From: Glandiceps talaboti | Lineage: Eukaryota > Hemichordata > Enteropneusta > Spengelidae | Direction: 5' to 3' | Assembly (NCBI RefSeq): GCF_964340395.1 | Contig: NC_135571.1 | Coordinates: 11,856,440-11,916,439, forward strand | Length of the DNA: 60,000 nucleotides | Shown: positions 11,916-20,450 of the stretch, in pieces | Position numbering within the stretch: the first letter of the stretch is position 1 | Layout: each line of letters begins with the position of its first letter | Program-made: the position numbers and the translations under genes | Notes under the pieces: generated by a model | Seen by the model: the letters and a program-made list of their open reading frames with translations, nothing else | Database searches by the model: none | Told to the model about the DNA's origin: nothing

Positions 11916-14900
11916 GGAGGGGAGGGGGGAGGGAAGGAGGGAGGGAGAGAGAGTGAGACAGAGAGAGAGAGGTTGAAAAATTTGATAAAAACTTGTAAAA
12001 GGGTTATGTTTTTACCAAATGACTTATTAATTTGTATAACTAGAAGTGAGAAATACCACCTCTGAATATTGAGTACTGTGTACTACATTTTACCACTTTC
12101 TATAGATTCTTTTGACTGATTTCTGTCTTTTTATCCTCATTTGAACATTTCATAAAGAACAGGATGAAATGTTGTTGTCAAAAGAAACAAGTATTAATCT
12201 TGAATTATTACCATGGAAACTCATTATATTACAATTTGTCTTTTCAGCTCTTTCCAAAGATGCCAGTAACAGTGATGTTTTCCTCGTTTCCACGGCAGCC
12301 ATTGCCAATGTTACCTTCATGGACAGCATGGCTAGTGATTTCTTAGCCAATTACAATGCAGCATCAGTACTATTAAAAGGTTGCCGCAATAAAAAAGCGC
12401 CCTCGTTGTACGCCAAAGACCAGGTTAGTTTTGTTTGGTCCTCATCACCCCTATTTTGAACAAGTAGATTATTCTGCAGAAAGAAAGTCACAAGGTCATT
12501 CCAAATACAGAGAAAAATAGGGATGTCACAGTAATTGGAAATTCTGTTGTTGACCTGGAAACCTATTCCCCTTGCGATGTATTGTTTAATTGGTCAGGTG
12601 ACTTTTAGCTAAGCTGTAGGTGTAATGTTTAATAAAGAAAGTGTAATTTTTCAGAAACTAGAGCTTGCTCTCTCTCTCACTCATACCCACTGTAGCATAT
12701 ACCGCGAAAATGAAATCTTCCTGAGGTAATCCCACATAGATATAATGTATGTATACTTGTCGTATTTCAGGTTGCTACGATACTAGCCAATATGGCGTGT
12801 ATAGAGCAGTGTAGGGAAGAGATAGCAGCTGAGAATGGTATTGGTCTCTTAGTGCAATATTTACATGAAAAACCTCGTCCATATATGAATGGCTTCATCT
12901 CAGAAGATGAACTTGCAGCCTGTGAGAGAGTACATCAAAAGGCAGCCATAGCGCTGGCAAGACTCAGTAGGGAAAAAAGCAATGCAGACACCATCTACAA
13001 AGCCAAAGGTTTGTTCTCTACCTCATATATTAGTCATTTATTTAAGTAAAGGTTTAGAAAACTAATCTTATTAGGAAAAATAACGCTTTTTCTGTGTAGT
13101 TCTATAAATCTACAAGAACAAAAATCTTTGAAATAACCTCAAACAAACTTTATGGAAAAAAAACTTTGGAAAGACAGCAGAAATATTGATTTCGAACATT
13201 GAGGGCGCTGTTCATGAGATGAAGCAACTTCTTTCTGGTCTTGAAATTTTAATGAAAAAATTGTAGTCATACCTGTCATAATAGTATTTATGTTTCATGT
13301 ACATTTTGTACAATGTAGGAAAGTCATTGGCAGATATGTATTTCCCTAAGCTTTCATGAATTTATGGTAGTTCCATCCACACTACAATTCCCTCATTCCT
13401 TTTCTCCATTTGAAACTAGTTTGCTAAGTTACATATTATCAAAAATGTCATAATAGATAAACCCACAACCTTCAGACCAAAAGGAAAAAATATTGTCAAA
13501 ATTCTTTCTTGATGTGAATACAAACACTGATCACAGACTCAATCACATCTGCTCATTGCTAGCATTTTATGTCAAGATCATAATGTCTTTTCGATTCAAC
13601 AAAAGTTTTAATTTTTTTTTTTAGGAATACCTCGACTTGTTGAGTTATGTAAAGACCATAGAGCAAGAAACAGTAGTGATTCTGTCCTTGTTGCATGTCT
13701 GGTAAGTTGACTTTTCAACTCTATAATGTGGTTTCCATGCCTATTGGTTTTCATAAAAACAAAGGGTTTTATAGTTTGACCACTGGGGGTGCTGTTTGAG
13801 GTATGTAAAGACCATAGAGCAAGAAACAGTAGTGATTCTGTCCTTATTGCATGTCTGGTGAGTTGACTTTTTAACTCTAAAATGTGGTTTTCATGCCTAG
13901 TGATTTTCATAAAAACAAAGGGTTTTATAGTTTGGCCACTAGGGGTGCTGTTTGAGTTATGTAAAGACCATCGAGCAAGAAACAGTAGTGATTCCATATT
14001 TGTTGCATGTCTGATAATCTATAAATTGGTTTTCATAAAAACAAAAGGCTTTATAGTTTGGCCACTAGGAGTGCTGTTTGGAAGCAGACATGAAAACCAC
14101 AATAGTCATAGTAAAAACTTCATCATTTCCGAGAGTGTTTGACGGTAAAAGTTGGTTGCATTCTCAACCATTCAAAACTGGAGTGTTACTCTTTTGGATT
14201 AGACAACCAACAATATATTCACTGAAAATTGTCAAAATACCAATAATTAGACATTGTACATGTGATATTATCCATAAGTAAACCTAGTAATAAATTGTTC
14301 ATATTCGTGACCAGCGCCCCCAGTGGCAGAACTGTGCAATCCTTTGTTTATGTAACAACCAAAACTGTACAATATTTTGTTTTCCTATAACCAAAAATAT
14401 GCAAACCTGCAGTGAAAACTATTCATTAATTGTGAACAGAACCCCTGTGGCAGAACTGTGTAATCTTTTGTTTTTCCAAAAACCAAAGATAATTTTGGGA
14501 ATAAATTGTTCATGAACAGCACCCCCGGTGACAGAACTATGTAATCTTTTGTTTTTCAAAAAAAAAAAATTTTGCAAACCTGGGAATAAATTGTTCATTA
14601 CTCATGAATAGCGCCCCCAGTGGCAGAACTTGTAATCTGTTGTTTTTACAAAATCCAAAAATTTTTGCAAATCTGATAATGAATTGTTCATTAATTATGA
14701 ACAGCGCCCCAGTGGCAGTACTGTGCAATCTTTGTTTTTCCAAAACCAAAAATAATTTTGCAAACCTGATAATAAATTGTTCATTATTTATGTATTGCAG
14801 GCTGCTTTGAGGAAATTATACAGTATGTTGGGAAGCTCAGCTTTTAACGTAGAAGACACTAAATTGTTGATACAACCACGACTCTTAGATTCTTATCTCT

Positions 14901-14932
14901 ATTGTACGTCACTAGAAGAAACATTTGTATGA
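5185..14932 (+). CDS. INSC: Inscuteable homologue (spindle-orientation adaptor), 5' end not found
   Basis: Inscuteable links the Par3/aPKC polarity complex to LGN/Pins and orients the mitotic spindle in asymmetric division. Twelve exons join without a phase conflict: 5185-5336, 5813-5876, 6261-6390, 6974-7026, 10056-10170, 10594-10704, 11090-11215, 11559-11730, 12248-12423, 12771-13008, 13625-13701 and 14801-14932. They give 514 residues to the stop, against roughly 530-580 in vertebrate INSC as I recall it. Exon 1 here carries DSVQRWLEDLRGMTE.ECMC, matching the LGN-binding segment. The remainder forms the armadillo-like helical domain, with family words ATILANM, ACERVHQKAA and RNSSDSVLVACLAALR. 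The protein ends LEETFV, a class I PDZ ligand comparable to the vertebrate EESFV end. The first exon enters in codon phase 2, so at least one upstream exon with the start codon is missing. Exon edges are duplicated in introns 6, 7, 8 and 11. Confidence 0.92.
5813..5876 (+). CDS. INSC: INSC exon 2 (of those seen)
   Basis: The acceptor is ctgatttcag and the donor is TATAA|gtaagt. The exon encodes DKLRILRHKASAITTAFART, entering in phase 1 and leaving in phase 2. Confidence 0.85.
6261..6390 (+). CDS. INSC: INSC exon 3 (of those seen)
   Basis: The acceptor is tttgtttttag and the donor is TTTGTG|gtaggt. It encodes KLEKERWSSVHTCVIDMTCE and onwards, corresponding to the vertebrate KLAQDRWARVHSM...LTC stretch. 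It leaves in phase 0. The intron that follows opens almost at once into a long CT-rich tract. Confidence 0.9.
6412..6776 (+). repeat. CT-rich microsatellite (TCTG/TC)n in INSC intron
   Basis: Imperfect TCTGTC runs flank a pure (CT)n core at about 6560-6622. Two near-identical flanks (about 6427-6500 and 6670-6742) suggest a duplication around the core. The Ser/Leu-rich ORFs here are artefacts of the repeat. Confidence 0.95.
6974..7026 (+). CDS. INSC: INSC exon 4 (of those seen)
   Basis: The acceptor is cccgacag and the donor is GAAAG|gtaagt. It encodes EQEIVMEECAKLVKHVE, matching the vertebrate EIEKLLMEKCSEL...TER helix. It leaves in phase 2 and joins only to the exon at 10056, skipping the coding-like fragments near 9.3-9.9 kb. 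Confidence 0.85.
8001..8438. repeat. Three-copy tandem repeat, ~150 bp unit
   Basis: Copies start at about 8001, 8151 and 8301, each opening with 'ccaagctgttgccatagtga'. They are nearly identical and each contains a pyrimidine tract (ccctcccctcccccc). The array lies in the long INSC intron between 7026 and 10056. Confidence 0.95.
8522..8878. repeat. Two-copy tandem duplication, ~178 bp unit
   Basis: The copies begin 'aaggagattatcttttgaag' at about 8524 and 8701 and both end 'aaaatgacaactcaactt'. They differ at only a few positions, which implies a recent origin. Confidence 0.92.
9331..9560 (+). pseudogene. Coding-like intronic fragment of unknown family
   Basis: One frame after the acceptor-like 'atattcag' reads about 35 residues to a TAG. 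It then continues in the same frame as NNFERHIKDETNNS and GLKGGKI before a TGA, and a second acceptor-like 'ttttttacag' lies at 9454-9463. The composition looks protein-like. Neither phase fits splicing from the INSC exon at 7026, so it is not part of that transcript as I read it. It may be a decayed insertion or chance. I recognise no family. Confidence 0.2.
9786..9958 (+). pseudogene. Coding-like intronic fragment ending at a GTTAGT
   Basis: The frame contains KIDKSDFVTEEDFCTLRQG and then ILGRQPNEELCISLYNSLSN, ending at a donor-like AATG|gttagt and preceded by 'gctcccag'. It is phase-incompatible with both neighbouring INSC exons. The ILGRQP...SLYNSL run faintly recalls the C-terminal region of ornithine cyclodeaminase/mu-crystallin proteins, but the match is too short to assign. 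It may be a relic exon. Confidence 0.2.
10012..10052 (+). promoter_or_regulatory. 41-nt poly-T tract forming the 3' splice site of an INSC exon
   Basis: A pure T run leads directly into cag|T at 10053-10056. It serves as the polypyrimidine tract of the next exon and should vary in length between alleles. Confidence 0.8.
10056..10170 (+). CDS. INSC: INSC exon 5 (of those seen)
   Basis: Enters with the split codon AG|T and leaves at TTAAAG|gtgagt in phase 0. It encodes FPMINGQKPQTLPVASCLGD and then ESFTKLIEMLELHLLK, corresponding to the vertebrate ETLSMLGQHFGQLLELAL helix. Confidence 0.9.
10594..10704 (+). CDS. INSC: INSC exon 6 (of those seen)
   Basis: The acceptor is tttttctag and the donor is GCTAAA|gtaagt. 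It encodes TLFDWLEDDSSCCVKTAM and TILTNLAQEDDRWSRLIAK, an armadillo-like helix pair. The last 62 nt and the donor are repeated downstream in the intron. Confidence 0.92.
10737..11042 (+). repeat. Duplicated 3' end of INSC exon 6 with splice donors
   Basis: The segment from CCATGACG to GCTAAAgtaagt (10643-10710) recurs at 10737-10804 without exonic change. A shorter relic of its end (GGCTAAAG|taagt) lies at 10864-10875, a diverged fuller copy at 10931-10992, and one more donor-like GAAGTAAGT at 11034-11042. Five GTAAGT-type sites therefore lie within about 340 bp. Reading past the genuine donor meets a TAA after seven codons. Confidence 0.93.
11090..11215 (+). CDS. INSC: INSC exon 7 (of those seen)
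   Basis: The acceptor is ttgtccacag and the donor is GAGAAA|gtaagt, phase 0 to 0. It encodes EGGMHALFHLCRQETFSFLR and continues to NIEELEK. It aligns with vertebrate EGGVVALFKVCRQDSFRCL...HQLEK. Confidence 0.95.
11458..11545 (+). repeat. Two duplicated 5' heads of INSC exon 8, each with an acceptor
   Basis: Before the genuine acceptor (ccccctag|GCTGATGG at 11558/11559) lie two related copies: 'ccatagGCCAATGGTATAG' at about 11459 and 'ccctagGCTGATGATATTG' at about 11508. Each is followed by a version of 'ctgacagaatatt' or 'ctcacagatattt'. They are decayed repeats of the exon head together with its 3' splice site. Confidence 0.8.
11559..11730 (+). CDS. INSC: INSC exon 8 (of those seen)
   Basis: Encodes ADGIECLTDILCDLKTNEDV, then RTEAAGVIAQITSPELDHY and ENLEDLIKALT, leaving in phase 1 at ACAG|gtgaga. 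It matches vertebrate VDGVLCLADILTD...RAEAAAVVAQVTSP. Both edges of this exon have duplicated copies in the adjoining introns. Confidence 0.95.
11735..11955 (+). repeat. Duplicated 3' tail of INSC exon 8, then (GA)n
   Basis: After the donor, CATATTATGGGATTTATAGA is repeated three times. A longer copy of the exon tail (GGGATTTATAGAGAATTTAG... to 'aaagtattaa') follows to about 11848, where the donor equivalent has decayed. A (GA)n tract with G-rich end follows at 11851-11950. The whole stretch stays open in the INSC frame. Confidence 0.9.
12248..12423 (+). CDS. INSC: INSC exon 9 (of those seen)
   Basis: Enters with split codon G|CT after ttgtcttttcag and leaves at GACCAG|gttagt in phase 0. It encodes ALSKDASNSDVFLVSTAAIA then NVTFMDSMASDFLANYNAAS, aligned with vertebrate EVFLLASAALANITFFDTMA. 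Confidence 0.95.
12771..13008 (+). CDS. INSC: INSC exon 10 (of those seen)
   Basis: The acceptor is cgtatttcag and the donor is AAAG|gtttgt. It encodes VATILANMACIEQCREEIAA and later ELAACERVHQKAAIALARLS, the most conserved part of the armadillo-like domain. Confidence 0.96.
13625..13701 (+). CDS. INSC: INSC exon 11 (of those seen)
   Basis: Enters G|GA after ttttttttag and leaves TGTCTG|gtaagt. It encodes GIPRLVELCKDHRARNSSDS and VLVACL, matching vertebrate SRLIELC...RNSSDAVLVACL. Confidence 0.95.
13642..14095 (+). repeat. ~158-bp tandem repeat containing the 3' end of INSC exon 11 and its donor
   Basis: The unit runs from GAGTTATGTAAAGACC in the exon, across the donor, to a CCACTRGGGGTGCTGTTTGAG word. 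The genuine copy starts at about 13642 and intronic copies at about 13798 and 13954. The second copy keeps a donor (CTG|gtgagt); the third has lost it (CTGATAATC). The exon portion is almost unchanged in the copies. Confidence 0.95.
13780..14717. promoter_or_regulatory. Cluster of CTCF-like CCACNRGGGGGCGCTG words
   Basis: Three forward words (13780 CCACTGGGGGTGCTG, 13936 CCACTAGGGGTGCTG, 14062 CCACTAGGAGTGCTG) are followed by five in reverse orientation (about 14312, 14438, 14519, 14611 and 14703, e.g. AGCGCCCCCAGTGGCA). They lie in a repeated AT-rich context. The resemblance to the bilaterian CTCF core is by eye only, and the words could simply be part of the repeat. Confidence 0.4.
14801..14932 (+). 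CDS. INSC: INSC terminal exon with PDZ ligand
   Basis: The acceptor is tatgtattgcag. It encodes AALRKLYSMLGSSAFNVEDT, then LIQPRLLDSYLYC and the end SLEETFV before TGA at 14930-14932. It aligns with vertebrate LVQPRLVDSFLLC...MEESFV. The terminal T-F-V fits a class I PDZ ligand, consistent with Par3 binding in the family. Confidence 0.96.
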   Translation, partial: AALRKLYSMLGSSAFNVEDTKLLIQPRLLDSYLYCTSLEETFV

Positions 14933-15224
14933 TAATAACTGGAATTAGTCAAACATATCTTCTCATAAATTTACTTGATGTGGATTTCCTTCACCTGAAC
15001 AGTCTACACTGTAGATGTAATGTGACCACAGCAGATTACTTGGTCTATGCGGTCTATACTCAGATCACCCTGGTCAAAGCAATTTGGCTATAGCTATTCA
15101 GAAATGACCATTTCATCTGAATTAACCCAATGTTGATGACATTGGTTGAAGCAGTTTGACCTCAACTATTCAGAAATGACCATTGACTTGTCATGAGTTG
15201 TCTATGGCTGGAGATGTGTATACA

Positions 15225-15695
15225 CCTCAATTACCACCACACCTTGGTATAATGTCACACAGTGGTATGATGTCACACAGTGCTATGATGTCACACAGTG
15301 GAATGATGTCACACAGCTATGATGTCACAGTACTATGATGTCACACAGTGCTATGATGTCACACAGTGCTATGATGTCACACAGTGGAATGATGTCACAC
15401 AGCTATGATGTCACAGTACTATGATGTCACACAGTGCTATGATGTCACACAGTACTATGATGTCACAGTACTATGATGTCACAGTGGTATGTCACAGTAC
15501 TATGATGTCACACAGTGCTATGATGTCACACAGTACTATGATGTCACACAGTAATATGATGTCACAGTGGTATGTCACACAGTACTATGATGTCACACAG
15601 TGCTATGATGTCACACAGTACTATGATGTCACACAGTACTATGATGTCACACAGTGCTATGATGTCACACAGTGCTATGATGTCACACAGTGATA
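15225..15695. repeat. 17-19 bp minisatellite with TGATGTCACAC
   Basis: About 25 copies of 'ctatgatgtcacacagtg' with small variants. It lies about 300 bp after the INSC stop, probably in its 3' UTR or just beyond. Each copy carries TGATGTCA, one base from the palindromic CRE TGACGTCA. Confidence 0.95.
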
Positions 15696-16729
15696 TTTAT
15701 CTTACCATCGGTATGACTGGTAAACAACTTGCAAATGAACCACTTTGATTGACCAGTGTATGAAACATGAAACAAAGTTTAGATCCATTCAGAACAAGAA
15801 ATACATAATATATTTATTTCAGTGATGACTGCACTGGTATGGCCATAGCTGTATGTGGTAGAAATAGGTTGACATAGCAAGGTTTATGAACAATATGAAA
15901 TGATAGACTCCAAGTTAAATAACAATATGGTTACTGTACCAAAAATATTGTTATAACTCTGTTCAGATAAAAATGTTTACTTTTAGTGAATTGACTAAAC
16001 TTTAATTTTCATTTTTATCACCACTGAAGGAATGCATCAACTTTGAAGTGGCACAAGCTGAGTTTATAAACTTTTTACTCAAGTGAAAATACTCACAAAT
16101 AACTTTTATTAAACAATTCTAATATAATCGATGTAGGTATGCCTTCTATAACATTGTGACTGTCTCCTTGCATTGTTAGAACAGTTGATTGCATAGAAGG
16201 AATTTCTGCCACAATTTTTCATACATATAAAAAAATTACATCATCAGATCGTTTATATGCCAGATTTGAGTTCAGTCAATTGTAAGTAATGGTTAAGTAA
16301 GCTTTAGTAAAGACAATACTGCAAGTAACTTTTAAATATACAGAAAAATTTTACCCAAAAAATGTATAAACTCTTTTAGGGGAATAACTTAATCAAGGGT
16401 TAAGATTAATATTTTTGTCAACCACTGAAGAGCAAGAAAGCTTATAAACTCAGCTTGTGGTGTTTAAAATTTGTTATAGTCGACATCATTCAAATGGCAG
16501 TATTTGTTTTTATTCTACTTTTTGTTACAATGTTTTCCATTTAGTCTGTTCTGACAAAGACTTCTAACTTATTTATTGACAAAGATCATGTCTGTAGATT
16601 TATATGAAAAACAAAATTATGATATGTTATATTGTTAGTCTAAAATAATCATGTATATAACTGTATTTATACCAAATACTTGTAAAGAAATGTTTAACTC
16701 AAGTATTGACATTTTTGTAGATAACGAAA

Positions 16730-16995
16730 TATAGTCACTTTGGAACAGCAAGTTTCATACATTATGATATACACAAGCCAAGTTGTATATGTTCAAACAC
16801 AAAATATGGTATTTTAACCCTGGCTGTTCTATGTGTGCATTGTACATCAGGACAATGCCAGTCTGTCATTTTGATCAGCAAGTTTCATAAATTATAACAT
16901 ATACAAACCAAGTTGTATATGTTCAAACACAAAATATGGTATTTTAACCCTGGTCGTTCTATGTGTGCATTCTACATCACAACAACACCATTCTG
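16730..16995. repeat. Two-copy tandem duplication, ~120 bp
   Basis: 'agcaagtttcataaattat' and 'caagttgtatatgttcaaac' followed by 'acaaaatatggtattttaac' occur twice in succession with few differences. Confidence 0.85.
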
Positions 16996-19337
16996 TCATG
17001 TGTTCTTACATTCTCAAAATATGAGTAAAAATTCCAGTATTTTCCCCAATATTTTATAAATTATGCTTGTTGAGGTATAATTATATTTCCCAATATTTTT
17101 TGTCATTCAGCCAGAAATACTCATGATTTTAAATTTAAGGGTTTTGTCATTACTCGTCCTTCAACTCATAGTGACAAGGCCCCTTAGGTCGCTTGCATTT
17201 TCCTTGACTGAATAAAGAAGAAAAATCTTGTGGAATACAAATTTTCTATTCCTACAAGTTTCGGAGCACTTTCACACTGACATGTGATCAAGGTTCCAAT
17301 TGACAGATCCAACTAACTGTTCTTAAAGTGACTACGTGTATATTTTGTTATCTACTCAGGAACCATGAATGATATAGTTTCCTTGGAAATGTTGTACAAA
17401 ACCTGGAAAAGTAATAAAAGCCAAAGTGTATTAAAGTACCTTATAATTGTGTTAATGTTATGTCATTCATAGTCTAGAGGCTGTCTGTGGATTTGAATCT
17501 CTGCTCATGTCTAGCTCAATGAGGTGCTCATATCAAATTTAAGATTAAACGTTTTCATTTCTATTGCAAAGCGACATCATACATAGTGACAAATAAAGGC
17601 GATATGATATTTATGACATAAATGCTAACAATGGATTCAAAATCTAAGGTCCATCGTGTAGCATGACAGTTTTGATTGCCTCGAACTTTGAACTCAACAA
17701 TTTTAATATGCAAATAAAGTGCACATCACCCCGAGACAGCATAGCCATGAATGTTTGCCTAATTTCTATCCCTATAAAATATCCACATCAAAATTTTCGC
17801 TAAATCATACTTGGCTCTAGTAAGGACTTTTCATGAACACCTCTCAAGTTGATTCCATCTATGTGATATAAAGTTGTTTGGTTTAAGTGAAATTTTTTTA
17901 ATTGAAAACTGTACAAACAGTTTTCCCCGTACACATATATAAAGATAACATTGTAATTAGCATATTAGCATGTACATACCATAACCAGATGTACAGTTCC
18001 CTGGCCCCCATGCATGGTAGCAGAGTACTTAATACCTGGCACAGAGGTCAAGGGCACAGATCAAGCAAGGACTGCTAAGGCACAGAGGTCAACCAAAGAC
18101 TACTTCTTGGAAGGATGCCCTCATTGCCCATACATGGAGAAGACAGCATCAGTATAGGATTACCTATACCTGGTAAGACAATAACTCTATTTATTGTATT
18201 AATGTGTTGGTTCTTTAAGGGGTACAATTAACACCCCCCACCCCACCCCACCCCCCTGTTGGAGAAAAGAATAATTTCTCATAACCTTTTCCGTTATGAT
18301 CACCAAGAACGCTGAAGTTATATTAATTATACCATGGATGTACATGTATTAGGGGACATCCATGGTTATACTTCACTCCGCCTCGTCCCTTTTGTTTTGA
18401 CTGTATTCTCAATTTCATATCAATAATGGACACTTTCTCATCTGTTAACGAGGATGCTTTTTAGACAAAGAATGTGTTCGCAAACTCCTTATCCCACGAA
18501 TAAAACTGCATCCCTGTTACCCATTTCTATGACAGTGTCTCCACCACAGAAAATGATCAAGGGTTCTGTAACCAAGCTACGGGTGTTCTTGGCTTGTAAA
18601 AGAGAAAATAACTGCTAGAATTGGGAGTGTGACTTTGTTACAGTGTGAGTCCTAGGCAGGTTAATGGATTTCATGCGGGGGAAAACATTGGCTTCACCTT
18701 GGACAAAATAACTGGGTGACTTGTCCTTGGTATCACTGAGGACAAAATAACACTTAATTAGCCAAACGTGTCCTGTTCAAAACATTAAATGATGTCTGAC
18801 CTGTACTATAACTATCAGAAACATTTCACACACTATACTAAACACAGGCCTCTGGATGGGTTCCTAGTTGCCAAAATCTCACACACATACAGATCTAAGC
18901 TAACCCTCAAACAATGCTTTGTCTGAACATTAGGCATACATTTTATATATTGCAACTTGAACACACTGGATAATTTTGATATTCAGTGCAAACGATAAAC
19001 ATTGTCGAACAAATTTCCGTGATTGGAGTAGGCCTGTACAAGGCATAAAATAATGTCCATAGTGTGGAGACAGATGAACTTTGCATTGATTAGTATAATA
19101 GTTATACATCATATCATGATAATCATTGATAACATAGGCATCATATACCAGGTGTTCTGTGGTAATCTCTAAGCCAATCAGAAGCTTTCGTCATGTCATA
19201 CCAATGAGCACTGAGCAGGTGTTGTAAAGAAAACAGTAGTAAATGTGTATTCAACTCTTGTCATGTCATTAAGAGGTTTCCACATTCCATAGTGAACACA
19301 ATGTGAGTAGTAGTAAGGGTGATCCTATTTTTTCACA

Positions 19338-19387
19338 TTAGAATAGAATAGAATAGAATAGAATAGAATAGAATAGAATAGAATAGA
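19338..19387. repeat. (AATAG)n pentanucleotide microsatellite
   Basis: About ten tandem 'gaata' units ending in a short imperfect tail. Confidence 0.95.
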
Positions 19388-19916
19388 TTAAAGTAGATAA
19401 GATTACTTTACCCAACTGATCCAAATTTTCAGCTCCAACATCAAAAATTTTTTTTTAAATTTTCACCTGCCTGTAATATTTTGTGGAACAGCGCCCTCTC
19501 TGGCAAGTATAAGTAAGTGTCTGAACTGTCGACATCATCTACAGTCATGGTGGTAATGATGACACTTGTTCACAAACAGAGTATTTCTTTGATGATGGAA
19601 GTTATTCAAGTAGTTATATATTCAAGTTATTTGTTTAAAATTGTGCTTCAGAACAGGACAACTGTGTAGAGAAACTAGGAAAGGGTTTGTTACCTGGAAT
19701 CCAATAAAAGGGTAGAGAGGAGGAACAGGAGAGGCAAAGATACACGACAATGATTCTTTTTTACTTTTCTTTTTTAAATCTCTACTTGCTATGAAAAAGT
19801 AATGAGTAACAAACTAAAAATCGAGTCACCCTAACATTCATCACAAAACAGTTTCCAACATTCTCTTGTTGTTATAGGCATGTATGCATGCATTTGTGTG
19901 CATGTATGTAGGTACG

Positions 19917-19934
19917 ATGTGTGTGTGTGTGTGT

Positions 19935-19988
<54 letters not shown>

Positions 19989-20264
19989 GTAGGTAGGTAG
20001 GTAGGCATGTATGCATGCATTTGTATGTATGTAGGTAGGTAGGTATATATGTGTGTGTGTGTGTGTGTGTAGGTAGGTAGGCATGTATGCATGCATGCAT
20101 GCATTTGTGAGTGTATGAATGCATGTATGCATATGTGTAGGTAGGTAGGTATGCATGTGTGTGTGCGTTGGTAGGTAGGCATGAATGCATGCATGTGTAT
20201 GTGTGTGTGCATGCATGCATGCATGCATACGTGTGTGTATGTAGGTAGGTAGGTAAGTATGCAA

Positions 20265-20301
<37 letters not shown>

Positions 20302-20450
20302 ATGTGTATGTAGGTAGGTAGGTAGGTAAGTATACAATGTGTGTATGTATGTATGTATGTGTGTGTGTATGTATGTATGTATGTATGTGTGTATGTATGT
20401 ATGTATGTATGTATGTATGTGTGTATGTATGTATGTATGTATGCATGTAA
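19917..20450. repeat. Compound (GT)/(GTAG)/(TGTA)/(TGCA) microsatellite
   Basis: Over 500 bp of alternating GT, GTAG, ATGC and ATGT tracts. It produces long His/Thr/Tyr-rich ORFs on the minus strand, which I reject as genes. The alternating purine-pyrimidine pattern could adopt Z-DNA. Confidence 0.97.
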
